A DNA stretch of 43,973 bases from Pseudoroseomonas ludipueritiae. Lineage in GTDB: Bacteria > Pseudomonadota > Alphaproteobacteria > Acetobacterales > Acetobacteraceae. Positions 1 to 9,119 of this stretch are shown in pieces (the stretch's first letter is position 1; the number at the start of each line of letters is the position of its first letter). The notes below the pieces were generated by a model. That model had not been told where the DNA came from. It worked only from the letters and a program-made list of their open reading frames with translations, and searched no databases. Made by a program: the position numbers and the translations under genes. The DNA lies in contig NZ_JACTUZ010000022.1 in the NCBI RefSeq assembly GCF_014490445.1, positions 1-43,973 on the forward strand, read 5' to 3'.

Positions 1-132
1 GGGCTGCCGGCGCGGGTGCTCGCCGGCCTGCCGGCGCTCAGGCGGGGCGCCAGGCTGCTGACGGTGCCGGCCCTGGGCCTGGGCGAGGGCGCGCGGCTGG
101 CCTTCGAGCCGGCGGGTGGTCCTCTCGGCTAG
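1..132 (+). CDS. tilS: tRNA(Ile)-lysidine synthase, C-terminal end (partial)
   Basis: Frame 1 is open from the window edge to TAG at 130-132 and encodes 43 residues. The visible tail has the LPALRRGARLLTVPALG pattern and an ending like AFEPAG, which resembles the C-terminal domain of TilS. TilS converts C34 to lysidine in tRNA-Ile(CAU). TilS directly upstream of ftsH is a common alphaproteobacterial order, which supports the call. The catalytic PP-loop domain lies outside the window, so the assignment rests on the tail and on context only. Confidence 0.6.
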   Translation, partial: GLPARVLAGLPALRRGARLLTVPALGLGEGARLAFEPAGGPLG

Positions 133-245
133 AGATTCTGCCCTTGAGGCCCAGATGAAGAACGCGACATGGTTTCAGAACGCTGCTTGACGTCCTATCT
201 TATCGGCACGCCAGGTCCGCCTGGCGATCGCATGGGAACCGCACG

Positions 246-2171
246 GTGAATAATTTCGGCCGCAATCTGGCGCTGTGGGTGATCGTGGCGCTGCTGCTCG
301 TGGCGCTGTTCAATCTGTTTCAGCCCAATTCCTCTACCCGCCAGACCGGCCAGCAGGTCGCCTACAGCGACTTCCTGAACGAGGTGAATGGCGGGCGGGT
401 CCGCGACGTGACCATCACGGGCCGTACCCTCACGGGCCAACTCTCCGATGGGCGTTCCTTCTCCACCTATACGCCAGAGGACCCCACCCTGGTCGGCAAG
501 CTGACCGACAAGGGCGTGCGCGTCGTGGCGCGGCCGGAGGAGAGCGACGTCAACCCGCTCTTCCACTACCTCCTGAGCTGGTTCCCGATGCTGCTGCTGA
601 TCGGCGTCTGGGTCTTCTTCATGCGCCAGATGCAGGGTGGCGGTGGCCGGGCCATGGGCTTCGGCAAGTCCAAGGCCAAGCTGCTGACGGAAAAGCAGGG
701 CCGCGTGACGTTTGAGGACGTTGCGGGCATCGAGGAAGCCAAGGGCGAACTCGAAGAAATCGTGGACTTCCTGCGGGACCCGCAGAAGTTCCAGCGCCTC
801 GGCGGCAAGATCCCCAAGGGCGTGCTGCTGGTGGGTCCCCCGGGTACCGGTAAGACGCTGCTGGCCCGCGCCATCGCCGGCGAGGCCAATGTGCCCTTCT
901 TCACCATCTCGGGCTCCGACTTCGTCGAGATGTTCGTGGGTGTGGGCGCCTCTCGCGTGCGCGACATGTTCGAGCAGGGCAAGAAGAACGCCCCCTGCAT
1001 CATCTTCATCGACGAGATCGACGCGGTGGGTCGCCACCGTGGTGCCGGCCTCGGCGGCGGCAACGATGAGCGCGAGCAGACCCTCAACCAGATGCTGGTC
1101 GAGATGGACGGCTTCGAGGCGAATGAGGGCGTGATCCTGATCGCCGCCACCAACCGCCCGGACGTGCTGGACCCCGCGCTGCTGCGCCCCGGCCGGTTCG
1201 ACCGCCAGGTGGTGGTGCCGAACCCGGACGTGATGGGCCGCGAGAAGATCCTGCGCGTGCATATGCGCAAGGTGCCGCTGGCTTCCGACGTGGACCCGAA
1301 GACCATCGCGCGTGGCACCCCGGGCTTCTCGGGCGCTGACCTCGCCAACCTCGTGAACGAGGCGGCGCTGCTGGCCGCGCGGACCGGCCGCCGCACCGTC
1401 GGCATGCACGAGTTCGAGATGGCGAAGGACAAGGTGCTGATGGGTGCCGAGCGGCGCTCGCTGGTCATGTCCGACGACGAGAAGCAGATGACGGCCTATC
1501 ACGAGGCCGGCCATGCCCTGGTGGCGCTGCATGAGCCGGAATGCGACCCGGTGCACAAGGCGACCATCATCCCGCGCGGCCGCGCCCTGGGTCTGGTCAT
1601 GTCCCTGCCGGCTGGCGACCGCTATTCCAAACACAAGTCCAAGCTGAAGGCGGAACTCGCCATGGCGATGGGCGGCCGTGTGGCGGAAGAGCTGATCTTT
1701 GGCCCGGACAAGGTTTCCAACGGCGCCTCGGGCGACATCAAGATGGCCACCAACCAGGCCAAGATGATGGTGACCGAGTGGGGCATGAGCGAGAAGCTCG
1801 GCATGATCGCCTATGGCGACAACAGCCAGGAGGTCTTCCTCGGCCATTCCGTGACGCAGTCGAAGAACGTGTCCGAAGCCACGGCGCGGGAGATCGACAG
1901 CGAGGTGCGGGCGATCATCGACCAGGCTTATGCCCGCGCGAAGCACATCCTCCAGGTGAATATCGAGGAGCTGCACGCGCTGGCGAAGGGCCTGCTGGAG
2001 CATGAGACGCTTTCGGGCGACGAGATCCGCATGGTGCTCAAGGGCGAGCCTGTGGTCCGCAACCGCCCGGACGAGCCCACCAATGCCGGCCGTGGCAGCG
2101 TGCCGACCTCCGGGCGGCCGCAGGCGCCGCGTCCGGGCGGGCTGAACCCTTCGCCGCAGCCGGGAACTTGA
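246..2171 (+). CDS. ftsH: ATP-dependent zinc metalloprotease FtsH
   Basis: Inner-membrane AAA+ protease that degrades unassembled membrane proteins and short-lived regulators. The 641-residue protein has the full family layout. There are two membrane segments (about residues 7-25 and 107-127) around a small periplasmic domain. The ATPase follows, with Walker A GPPGTGKT at 197-204, Walker B IIFIDEID near 252-259 and arginine fingers in the [11 protein letters not shown] stretch (about 310-320). The protease domain carries the zinc motif HEAGH at 419-423. The C-terminal tail is rich in Pro, Gly and Arg and probably disordered. The start is GTG at 246; no in-frame ATG gives a better N-terminus, and the residues just after it form the expected first membrane segment. 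It lies 113 bp after tilS and is followed by an intrinsic terminator. Confidence 0.98.
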   Translation: MNNFGRNLALWVIVALLLVALFNLFQPNSSTRQTGQQVAYSDFLNEVNGGRVRDVTITGRTLTGQLSDGRSFSTYTPEDPTLVGKLTDKGVRVVARPEESDVNPLFHYLLSWFPMLLLIGVWVFFMRQMQGGGGRAMGFGKSKAKLLTEKQGRVTFEDVAGIEEAKGELEEIVDFLRDPQKFQRLGGKIPKGVLLVGPPGTGKTLLARAIAGEANVPFFTISGSDFVEMFVGVGASRVRDMFEQGKKNAPCIIFIDEIDAVGRHRGAGLGGGNDEREQTLNQMLVEMDGFEANEGVILIAATNRPDVLDPALLRPGRFDRQVVVPNPDVMGREKILRVHMRKVPLASDVDPKTIARGTPGFSGADLANLVNEAALLAARTGRRTVGMHEFEMAKDKVLMGAERRSLVMSDDEKQMTAYHEAGHALVALHEPECDPVHKATIIPRGRALGLVMSLPAGDRYSKHKSKLKAELAMAMGGRVAEELIFGPDKVSNGASGDIKMATNQAKMMVTEWGMSEKLGMIAYGDNSQEVFLGHSVTQSKNVSEATAREIDSEVRAIIDQAYARAKHILQVNIEELHALAKGLLEHETLSGDEIRMVLKGEPVVRNRPDEPTNAGRGSVPTSGRPQAPRPGGLNPSPQPGT

Positions 2172-2212
2172 GGCTAAGCCATTCCGCTTCCGGTGGAATG
2201 TCGGCTAGAGAG

Positions 2213-2238
2213 AGGGACCCCTTCGCGGGTCCCTTTTT
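2213..2238 (+). terminator. Rho-independent terminator after ftsH
   Basis: A perfect 8-bp stem (AGGGACCC at 2213-2220 with GGGTCCCT at 2227-2234), a 6-nt loop and a run of five T at 2234-2238. It lies 42 bp past the ftsH stop and 16 bp before the folP start, so folP probably depends on read-through or on a promoter very close by. Confidence 0.9.
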
Positions 2239-2253
2239 CGTTGGAGATCCTCC

Positions 2254-3312
2254 ATGGCCGAACGCTGGCTGGAGCCCCTGGGGCTGTTGCACGGCCCGGC
2301 GGGCTTCCATGCTGTCCGCGCCGGGCATGCCATGCCCCTGGCTGGCGGCCCCGCGGCCTTCTCCCTGCTGCGGCTGATCGAGGACGGGAAGGAGCAGGGC
2401 ATCCACCCCGCCTCCGCCCTGCCGCAAGGCTGGGAGGACCTGCTGCCGCCCTTGACCCGGCGCCCGCTGCCTTTCGCCGGCCTGCCCAATGACCGCCCGC
2501 TGGTGATGGGCATCCTGAACGTGACGCCGGACAGCTTCTCGGATGGCGGCAAGCATCTCGATACCCGTGCCGCCATCGCCGCCGGGCATGCGATGCTGGA
2601 GCAGGGGGCGGATATCCTGGACATCGGCGGGGAAAGCACCCGCCCTGGCTCTGTGCCACTGACGGCGGAGGAGGAGATCGCCCGCGTGCTGCCGGTGGTG
2701 CGGCAATTGGCGACCGCGGCGGTGGTCAGCGTCGATACCCGCTTCGCCGCCACCATGCAGGCGGTGCTGGATGCGGGGGCCGAGATCGTCAACGACATCT
2801 CCGCCCTGCGGCAGGAACCGAAATCCGTGCGGGTGGTGCAGGAGGCCCGCGCCCCGGTCGTGCTGATGCACATGCCGGCCTTGGACCTGCGCAAGATGCA
2901 CGAGGCCACCCGCTATGACGACGTGGTGCTCGACGTGGCGCGCTTCCTGCGCCAGCGAGTGGAAACGGCCGAGGCCCTGGGCATCCCACGCGGCCGCATT
3001 GCCGTGGACCCTGGCATCGGCTTCGGCAAGACACGCGAGCAGGACCTGTTGCTGCTGAACCGGTTGCCGCTGCTGGCTGGCATTGGCTGCCGTGTGCTGG
3101 TCGGTGCTTCCCGCAAGCGGCTGGTGGGCTGGGTGACGGGGGTGGAAGACCCGGCCGAGCGCGTGGCCGGCAGCGTCGCGGTGGCCGTGGCCGCCGCCGC
3201 CGCCGGGGCCAGCATCCTGCGCGTGCATGACGTGGCGGAGACGGTGCAGGCGCTGCGCATGTGGCAGGCCTGCGCCGATGGCGCGCCGCCTCAGCCGGTG
3301 GAGCCGGCCTGA
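2254..3312 (+). CDS. folP: Dihydropteroate synthase
   Basis: Joins p-aminobenzoate to hydroxymethyl-dihydropterin pyrophosphate to form dihydropteroate in folate synthesis; it is the sulfonamide target. The signature LVMGILNVTPDSFSDGG starts at residue 83. It is followed by DIGGESTRPG, the SVDTR strand and a GASRKR motif near the C-terminus, so the TIM-barrel active site is complete. At 352 residues it is longer than the usual 270-290 because about 82 residues precede the barrel. That extension is Gly/Ala/Pro-rich with no motif I recognise. The ATG at 2254 is preceded by GGAG (2242-2245). The gene is followed after 96 bp by the likely glmM start. Confidence 0.95.
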   Translation: MAERWLEPLGLLHGPAGFHAVRAGHAMPLAGGPAAFSLLRLIEDGKEQGIHPASALPQGWEDLLPPLTRRPLPFAGLPNDRPLVMGILNVTPDSFSDGGKHLDTRAAIAAGHAMLEQGADILDIGGESTRPGSVPLTAEEEIARVLPVVRQLATAAVVSVDTRFAATMQAVLDAGAEIVNDISALRQEPKSVRVVQEARAPVVLMHMPALDLRKMHEATRYDDVVLDVARFLRQRVETAEALGIPRGRIAVDPGIGFGKTREQDLLLLNRLPLLAGIGCRVLVGASRKRLVGWVTGVEDPAERVAGSVAVAVAAAAAGASILRVHDVAETVQALRMWQACADGAPPQPVEPA

Positions 3313-3408
3313 ATGTCCACCAAGACCCGGCGGCGCCGGCGCGATGGACGCGCGGCACAGCCCCGGCTAGAGCCGCTATCAGAGACCCTGAGTGAAGGAG
3401 CGTCCCGC

Positions 3409-4782
3409 ATGACCCAGGCCGTGCGCCGCCTGTTCGGCACCGACGGTATTCGTGGCGTGGCCAATCGTGCCCCCATGGATGCCCTGACCGCCCTGCGGCT
3501 GGGCCAGGCCGCCGGGCGTTTCTTTAGCCGTGGCGCGCACCGGCACCGCGTGGTGATCGGCAAGGACACGCGCCTCTCCGGCTATATGCTGGAGCCAGCG
3601 CTGACGGCGGGCTTCGTTGGCGCGGGCATGGACGTGGTGCTGGTCGGGCCGCTGCCGACGCCGGCCATCGCGCTGCTGACGCGCTCGCTGCGGGCGGACC
3701 TGGGCGTGATGATCTCCGCCAGCCACAATCCCTTCGAGGACAATGGCATCAAGCTCTTCGGCCCGGATGGGCTGAAGCTCTCCGACGCGCAGGAGATGGA
3801 GATCGAGGCCATGATGGCGGGCGAGCCCACGGGCCTTGCCGCGCCCTCCCGCCTCGGCCGCGCCAGCCGGCTGGAAGACGCCCCAGGCCGTTATATCGAG
3901 GCGGTGAAGGCCAGCTTCCCCAAGCGCCTCAGCCTGTCCGGCCTGCGCATCGTGGTCGATTGCGCCCATGGCGCCGCTTACAGGGTGGCGCCCACCGTGC
4001 TCTGGGAACTGGGGGCGGAGGTCGTCTCGGTCGGCGTCTCGCCGGATGGCTTCAACATCAACAAGGAATGTGGCTCCACCGCGCCGGGCAAGCTGGCCGA
4101 GCTGGTGCGGGAGCGCCGGGCGGATCTCGGCATCGCGCTGGATGGCGATGCCGACCGGCTGGTGCTGGTGGATGAGCAGGGCCAGATCATCGACGGCGAC
4201 CAGATCCTGGCCACCATCGCGGAATCCTGGGCGGCGCAGGGGCGGCTGACCGGCGGCGGCGTCGTCGCCACCGTCATGTCCAACCTGGGGCTGGAGCGCT
4301 TCCTGGACGGACTGGGCCTGAACCTGCTGCGCACCAAGGTGGGTGACCGCTACGTGTCGGAGCGGATGCGGGAGACCGGCTGTAATTTGGGTGGCGAGCA
4401 GTCCGGCCACATGATCATGAGCGAATTCGGCACCACCGGCGACGGGCTGGTGGCGGCTTTGCAGGTGCTGGCGGAACTGGTGGAGCGCAAGCAGCCGGCC
4501 AGCGAGGCCTGCCGCCGCTTCACGCCGCTGCCGCAGCGGCTGGTGAATGTCCGCTTCAGCGGCGGCAATCCGCTGGAGGATGCCAGCGTGAAGGATGCCA
4601 TCACCGAGGCGGAGTCGAAGCTGGGCAGCCGCGGCCGTGTGCTGATCCGCCCCAGCGGCACCGAACCGCTGATCCGCGTCATGGCCGAGGCGGAGGAGGA
4701 AGGCATGGTGGAGGAGACGGTGGAATCCCTCGCCGCCCTGATCCGCGCCCGCGCCGCTGCCCTGCCGGCCAAGGTGGCCTGA
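3409..4782 (+). CDS. glmM: Phosphoglucosamine mutase
   Basis: Converts glucosamine-6-phosphate to glucosamine-1-phosphate for UDP-GlcNAc, peptidoglycan and LPS synthesis. The visible motifs are [10 protein letters not shown] at the N-terminus, the catalytic phosphoserine loop SASHNP (Ser105 in this numbering), the metal-binding DGDADRL, the sugar-binding GGEQSGH and the phosphate-binding [11 protein letters not shown]. The frame stays open upstream to 3313, but the start at 3409 is preferred. It has AAGGAG at 3395-3400 with 8-nt spacing and gives 457 residues, close to the usual 445-450, whereas the upstream segment is Arg-rich and unlike the family. The stop directly abuts the thiD ATG. Confidence 0.96.
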   Translation: MTQAVRRLFGTDGIRGVANRAPMDALTALRLGQAAGRFFSRGAHRHRVVIGKDTRLSGYMLEPALTAGFVGAGMDVVLVGPLPTPAIALLTRSLRADLGVMISASHNPFEDNGIKLFGPDGLKLSDAQEMEIEAMMAGEPTGLAAPSRLGRASRLEDAPGRYIEAVKASFPKRLSLSGLRIVVDCAHGAAYRVAPTVLWELGAEVVSVGVSPDGFNINKECGSTAPGKLAELVRERRADLGIALDGDADRLVLVDEQGQIIDGDQILATIAESWAAQGRLTGGGVVATVMSNLGLERFLDGLGLNLLRTKVGDRYVSERMRETGCNLGGEQSGHMIMSEFGTTGDGLVAALQVLAELVERKQPASEACRRFTPLPQRLVNVRFSGGNPLEDASVKDAITEAESKLGSRGRVLIRPSGTEPLIRVMAEAEEEGMVEETVESLAALIRARAAALPAKVA

Positions 4783-5598
4783 ATGCGGGGGCGTGTGCTG
4801 ATCGTCGCCGGCTCGGATTCCGGCGGCGGCGCCGGAATCCAGGCGGATATCAAGGCCTGCGCGGCGATGGATGCCTATTCCGCCACCGCCATCACGGCCC
4901 TGACGGCGCAGGACACGCTGGGGGTGCATGGTGTGCATCCGGTGCCGCTGGATTTCATCCGGCAGCAGATCCGCCTGAGCCTGCGGGATATCGGCGCCGA
5001 TGTGGTCAAGACCGGCATGCTGGGCGATGCCGCGACCATCGAGGCGGTCTGCGACGCGCTGGCCGAGGACGGGCAGGGCATTCCCCTGGTGGCTGACCCG
5101 GTGATGGTGGCCAAGGGTGGCAGCAACCTGTTGGCGCCGGATGCCGTGGCGACGCTGAAGCGCCGCCTGCTGCCCATGGCCGCGCTGGTGACGCCGAATA
5201 TCCCGGAAGCCGAGGTGCTCTCCGGCCTGCGCATCACCGGGCTGGAGGAGATGCGTGCGGCGGCGAGAGCTATTCTGGCGCTGGGTGTGCCGGCCGTGCT
5301 GCTGAAGGGCGGCCACCTGGAGGGTGACCAGTTGCTGGACCTCTTGGCCACTTCCGACAGCGAGGAAGTGTTCGAAGGCACCCGCATTCCCAGCCGCCAT
5401 ACCCATGGCACCGGCTGTACCCTGGCTTCCGCCATTGCCGCCGGGCTGGCGCAGGGCATGGTGCTTTGGGACGCCGTGGCGCGCGGCCGGAGCTTCGTGC
5501 AGGCGGCGCTGCGAGCGGCGCCGGGGTTGGGAAGGGGCCATGGGCCGCTGAACCATGGCGTCACGGTTGACCCGGCAAGGATTGCGGCCCTGTCATGA
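4783..5598 (+). CDS. thiD: Hydroxymethylpyrimidine / phosphomethylpyrimidine kinase
   Basis: Phosphorylates HMP and HMP-P in thiamine pyrophosphate synthesis. The 271-residue ribokinase-fold protein opens with AGSDSGGGAGIQADIK (residues 9-24), has KTGML and VADPVM in the middle, and ends with the anion-hole motif HGTGCTLASA (Cys212 in the active site). The ATG follows the glmM TGA with no gap, so the two are probably translationally coupled. No thi-box riboswitch can stand before it, because the upstream sequence is glmM coding. Pyridoxal-kinase-type activity is an alternative for this fold, but the full ThiD motif set is present. Confidence 0.94.
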   Translation: MRGRVLIVAGSDSGGGAGIQADIKACAAMDAYSATAITALTAQDTLGVHGVHPVPLDFIRQQIRLSLRDIGADVVKTGMLGDAATIEAVCDALAEDGQGIPLVADPVMVAKGGSNLLAPDAVATLKRRLLPMAALVTPNIPEAEVLSGLRITGLEEMRAAARAILALGVPAVLLKGGHLEGDQLLDLLATSDSEEVFEGTRIPSRHTHGTGCTLASAIAAGLAQGMVLWDAVARGRSFVQAALRAAPGLGRGHGPLNHGVTVDPARIAALS

Positions 5599-5672
5599 GA
5601 TAAGCGCGGCTTCGCAAGCCGCCCACCTCTGGCAAGCTCGGCCATGCCGCACTGCGGCAGAGGAGGTTCGCG

Positions 5673-6518
5673 ATGATGCGCCTGTCGACCTATACGGTGG
5701 ATGCTTTCGCCGAGCGTCCCTTCGCAGGCAACCCGGCGGTGGTCGTGCCGCTGGAATCCTGGCTGCCGGACGAGGTCATGCAGGCCATGGCGGCGGAGCA
5801 TAACCTCAGCGAAACCGCCTTCTTCGTTCCGGACGGGGCGGGGCAGTGGCACCTGCGCTGGTTCACGCCGCGCTTCGAGGTGAATCTCTGCGGCCACGCG
5901 ACACTGGCCACCGCCTTTGTGCTGGCGACGGAACTGGGCGCCACGGGGCCGCTGCGCTTCCGCACCGCGTCCGGCATCCTGGGCGTGGAGCGGGAGGACA
6001 ACCGCTTCGTGCTGGACTTCCCGGCCATGGTGCCGGTGCTCGCCACGCGCCCACCGCCGGGCCTGGCCGCCGCGCTGGGCGCGGTGCCGCGTGAGGTCTG
6101 GAAGGCGCGGGACTGGATCTGCCTCTTCGACAGTGCCGAGACGGTGCGGGCCCTCACGCCGGACCATGGCCGCATCGCCACCATGCCGGATTCCGTGCCC
6201 GGCGGGCAGGCCAGGGTCATGGCCACAGCGGTTTCGGACGACCTGCGCTACGACGTGGTGTCCCGCTACTTCTCGGCCCGCATGGGGGTGAACGAGGACC
6301 CGGTGACGGGTTCCGCCCATACCCAGCTGGTGCCCTTCTGGTCGGCACGGCTGAAGCGCCAGTCGCTGGTCTGCCACCAGGCCAGCGCGCGCGGCGGCAC
6401 GCTGTGGTGCCGCCTGGAAGGGGATCGCGTCCGCATGGGCGGTCATGCGGTGCTCTATGCCCGGGGCGAGGTGTTCCTGCCCGTGCCGCGCTTGATCGAC
6501 GCGCCGATACCGGCCTAA
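5673..6518 (+). CDS. PhzF-family isomerase
   Basis: A 281-residue member of the PhzF/diaminopimelate-epimerase fold. It shows [17 protein letters not shown] at the N-terminus, the catalytic glutamate in [11 protein letters not shown] (Glu47), GHATLATA (about 74-81), and [17 protein letters not shown] near the C-terminus. PhzF itself isomerises dihydro-hydroxyanthranilate in phenazine synthesis, but no other phz gene is present. This is therefore one of the many PhzF-like proteins of unknown substrate. AGGAGG at 5661-5666 precedes two adjacent ATG codons (5673 and 5676); either could be used. Confidence 0.92.
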   Translation: MMRLSTYTVDAFAERPFAGNPAVVVPLESWLPDEVMQAMAAEHNLSETAFFVPDGAGQWHLRWFTPRFEVNLCGHATLATAFVLATELGATGPLRFRTASGILGVEREDNRFVLDFPAMVPVLATRPPPGLAAALGAVPREVWKARDWICLFDSAETVRALTPDHGRIATMPDSVPGGQARVMATAVSDDLRYDVVSRYFSARMGVNEDPVTGSAHTQLVPFWSARLKRQSLVCHQASARGGTLWCRLEGDRVRMGGHAVLYARGEVFLPVPRLIDAPIPA

Positions 6519-6549
6519 CCCTGCCGCGACAAAGTCAGAGTCCACCACC

Positions 6550-7728
6550 ATGCCGAAGATCACCCAGCCGAACCTCCGCCCGGCCAATCCGATGTTCTCC
6601 TCCGGCCCCTGCGCCAAGCGGCCCGGCTGGTCCCTGGCGGCCTTGGAAGGCGCGATGGTGGGGCGCAGCCACCGGGCGCCGCAGCCCAAGGCGCGGCTGG
6701 CTGAGGTGATCGAACGCTCCAAGGCCGTGTTGCGGATGCCGGAAGGCTGGCGGCTGGGCATCGTTCCCGCTTCCGATACCGGCGCGGTGGAGATGGCGCT
6801 GTGGTCGCTGCTGGGGCCGCGTGGCGTCGATGTGCTGGCCTGGGAAAGCTTCTCGGGCGAATGGGCGAATGACATCACGACGCAGCTGAAGCTGCCGGAT
6901 GTGCGGCTGATCAAGTCCGCCTATGGCGCGCTGCCGGACCTGGCGCAGGTCTCCTGGGACCGGGACGTGGTGTTTGTCTGGAACGGCACCACCTCCGGCG
7001 TGCGGGTTCCGGGCGGCGACTGGATTCCCGACGACCGCCAGGGGCTGGCGATCTGCGATGCCACCTCGGCCGCCTTCGCCATGGATCTGCCCTGGGACAA
7101 GCTCGATGTGGTCACCTGGTCCTGGCAGAAGGTGCTGGGAGGGGAGGCCGCGCATGGCATGCTGGCACTCTCCCCCCGCGCGGTGGCACGGCTGGAAGGC
7201 CATACTCCTGCCTGGCCGCTGCCGAAGGTCTTCCGCCTGACCAAGGACGGCAAGCTGATCGAGGGCATCTTCCAGGGCGACACCATCAATACCCCCTCGA
7301 TGCTGGCGGTGGAGGATGCGTTGGACGGGCTGCGCTGGGCCGAGCGGATCGGCGGCCTGCCGGCGCTGGTGGCGCGGTCGGAAGCCAATCTGGCCGCCGT
7401 GGCCGCCTGGGTAGATGGGCAGGATCAGGTGGCTTTCCTGGCGGAACGGCCGGAGACGCGATCCTGCACCTCCATCTGCCTGCGCATCGTGGCGCCCTGG
7501 TTCATGGCCCTGAAGCCGGAAGGGCAGGCAGCGGCGGCGAAGGTGCTGGCCAGCCTGCTGGAGAAGGAAGGCGTGGGGCTGGATGCCGCTTCTTATCGCG
7601 ATGCGCCCCCAGGCCTGCGCATCTGGGGCGGTGCCACGGTGGAGACCAGCGACATTGCCGCGTTGCTGCCGTGGGTGGACTGGGCGCTGGGCGAAGTCGC
7701 GGCGCAGTTCGCCTCCGCGGCAGCCTGA
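6550..7728 (+). CDS. serC: Phosphoserine aminotransferase
   Basis: PLP-dependent transaminase making 3-phosphoserine from 3-phosphohydroxypyruvate and glutamate; SerC also acts in pyridoxal phosphate synthesis in many bacteria. The 392-residue sequence begins [21 protein letters not shown], typical of the alphaproteobacterial type. It has the [12 protein letters not shown] segment and the PLP-lysine region [14 protein letters not shown] (Lys194). The common partner serA does not follow; the next gene is an exporter on the same strand, 141 bp away. The ribosome-binding site is weak. Confidence 0.93.
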   Translation: MPKITQPNLRPANPMFSSGPCAKRPGWSLAALEGAMVGRSHRAPQPKARLAEVIERSKAVLRMPEGWRLGIVPASDTGAVEMALWSLLGPRGVDVLAWESFSGEWANDITTQLKLPDVRLIKSAYGALPDLAQVSWDRDVVFVWNGTTSGVRVPGGDWIPDDRQGLAICDATSAAFAMDLPWDKLDVVTWSWQKVLGGEAAHGMLALSPRAVARLEGHTPAWPLPKVFRLTKDGKLIEGIFQGDTINTPSMLAVEDALDGLRWAERIGGLPALVARSEANLAAVAAWVDGQDQVAFLAERPETRSCTSICLRIVAPWFMALKPEGQAAAAKVLASLLEKEGVGLDAASYRDAPPGLRIWGGATVETSDIAALLPWVDWALGEVAAQFASAAA

Positions 7729-7739
7729 AGGCAGAAGAA

Positions 7740-7821
7740 TCTCCCGCTAAATTGGTAAAAGGGGCAAAATGTTCCCTGCCTCTGCTCCGCTAGCGGGAGA
7801 GTTCGGTAAGAAGTCCTTACC
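7740..7821 (+). repeat. Two inverted repeats between serC and the DMT transporter
   Basis: TCTCCCGCTA at 7740-7749 is matched perfectly by TAGCGGGAGA at 7791-7800 (10 bp, 41-nt spacer). It is followed at once by GGTAAG (7805-7810) and CTTACC (7816-7821), a 6-bp hairpin with a 5-nt loop. Neither is followed by a T run, so a classic terminator is unlikely. An mRNA leader structure or operator ahead of the exporter gene is possible. Confidence 0.55.
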
Positions 7822-7869
7822 TACATAGCTTAGCCTTTCCGCATCAGATTCGGTGCGGAGTGGCCTGCT

Positions 7870-8787
7870 ATGCGTCTTCCCCTCGCAGCAAGTGGAGCAA
7901 GCGGCCGCCGGGGTGCCGTGGTGCTCTTCCTGGGCGCTCCGCTACTCTTCGCGGGCAATGTGCTGGGGGCGCGCTGGCTGGCGGGCTCGGTGCCGCCGAT
8001 GACGCTCGCCGCCGGCCGCTGGCTGGTGGCGGCCTTGCTGTTGCTGCCAGTAGCCTGGCCCTGGCTGCGCCGCCACGGGCTGGGTGCCGTGCCGCCGATG
8101 CAATTGCTGCTGCTGGTGCTGCTGGGTGGCGTGGTGACGGTAGCACCACAATATGGCGCTGCGAGCTATACCTCTGCCGGCAATATCGCCCTGCTCGCGG
8201 CCATGACGCCGCTGCTGGTCGCGGTGATCGAACGTGTCGTCTGGGGCGTGCGGCTGCGGCCCGCGATGCTGGCGGGCATCGCCTGCGCCTTCTGCGGCAT
8301 TGGCGTGGCTACCTTTCGCGGCGAGTTCTCGGCCCTGCTGCGGCTGGAAGTGAACCAAGGCGATGCGCTGATGCTCGCCGCCATCCTGGGCTGGTCCGGC
8401 TATACCGCATTGCTGCGACACCGCCCGGTGCCCTTGCCGCCGATGGTGCTGCTCTGGGTCGTGGCGGCGGGCGGGGCGCTTTGCCTGGCCCCACTGGCGC
8501 TGCTGGAGTGGTGGCAGGCGGGCGTGCCCTCCCTAGGGGCGAGGGCCTTCTGGGGCATGCTCTTTCTGGGCCTGGTGGCGGGGGTAGGGGCTTATGGCGC
8601 CTATGGCCGCGCCGTCAGTTTGCTGGGCGCGGCGCGGGCGAGCATGTCCATGTATCTGGTGCCAGCCTATGCCCTCGGCCTCGGTGCGCTGCTGCTGGGC
8701 GAGACACTGCATGCCTATCACGCCGTCGCGGTGGCGCTGGTGCTGGGCGGCGTGACGATGGGAAGCTTGCAACCGGCCCGGACCTGA
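7870..8787 (+). CDS. DMT-superfamily (EamA) transporter
   Basis: A 305-residue, very hydrophobic inner-membrane protein with about ten membrane helices arranged as two EamA repeats (roughly residues 15-145 and 160-300). Visible family features are NVLGARWLAGSVPPMTLAAGRW in the first repeat, SYTSAGNIALLAAMTPLLVA at its end and ARASMSMYLVPAYALGLGALLLGE in the second. Members export amino acids, metabolites or drugs; the substrate cannot be told from the sequence. The start at 7870 gives a short polar N-terminus before helix 1 and is preceded by GCGGAG (7855-7860). Confidence 0.9.
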   Translation: MRLPLAASGASGRRGAVVLFLGAPLLFAGNVLGARWLAGSVPPMTLAAGRWLVAALLLLPVAWPWLRRHGLGAVPPMQLLLLVLLGGVVTVAPQYGAASYTSAGNIALLAAMTPLLVAVIERVVWGVRLRPAMLAGIACAFCGIGVATFRGEFSALLRLEVNQGDALMLAAILGWSGYTALLRHRPVPLPPMVLLWVVAAGGALCLAPLALLEWWQAGVPSLGARAFWGMLFLGLVAGVGAYGAYGRAVSLLGAARASMSMYLVPAYALGLGALLLGETLHAYHAVAVALVLGGVTMGSLQPART

Positions 8788-9119
8788 GTCTCCTCCCGGG
8801 AAGGTGGCAGGCGGAAAGGCTGCGCCTCTCGTCGCCTGCCACGCCCTCCGGTGGGAATGAGGGTCTCAGTCGCAACCCATGTCTTGGGGGGTGGGAGCGG
8901 CCTGAGCTGAATCTAGGCTTTGGCCCGGTAGAGCGGCAAGCTGCAACGCATTGATCTACCCTTGGTTTAAAGGTGTCACGCCAATGTGATTCTCTTGTGG
9001 CGGATGCGCGGGGCGCGCTTGCCCGGCAAATGCCCGCGCCACCGGGATGCCACCTTGCCGCTGCCGCCGCGTTGATGCGGTGAACGCATCGCTTTACTGG
9101 CAGGGAGGGCAAGACAGCC
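8788..9119. other. 332-bp intergenic region
   Basis: No credible coding sequence. It contains one strong inverted repeat (8804-8842, listed separately) near the end of the exporter gene. A lower-G+C patch around 8955-9000 may hold the promoter of the SMP-30 gene, but no consensus promoter can be named with confidence. Confidence 0.5.
8804..8842 (+). repeat. Inverted repeat downstream of the DMT transporter
   Basis: GTGGCAGGCG (8804-8813) and CGCCTGCCAC (8833-8842) form a perfect 10-bp stem with a 19-nt loop, 16 bp past the transporter stop. There is no T run, so it is either a terminator-like or mRNA-protecting 3' hairpin, or a binding site. Confidence 0.55.

Noticed and set aside
195-2003. 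602-residue minus-strand open frame opposite ftsH
   Set aside because: Antisense shadow caused by high-G+C codon bias; His/Arg/Gln-rich and without any family motif, while ftsH is certain.
3313-3408. N-terminal extension of GlmM
   Set aside because: Arg-rich and unlike the family; the internal ATG at 3409 has AAGGAG and gives the normal length.
3379-5556. 725-residue minus-strand open frame opposite glmM and thiD
   Set aside because: It spans two well-supported genes on the other strand and has low-complexity His/Gln/Arg composition.
5673-6518. PhzF homologue as part of phenazine synthesis
   Set aside because: No other phz gene is near, and most PhzF-fold proteins are not phenazine enzymes.
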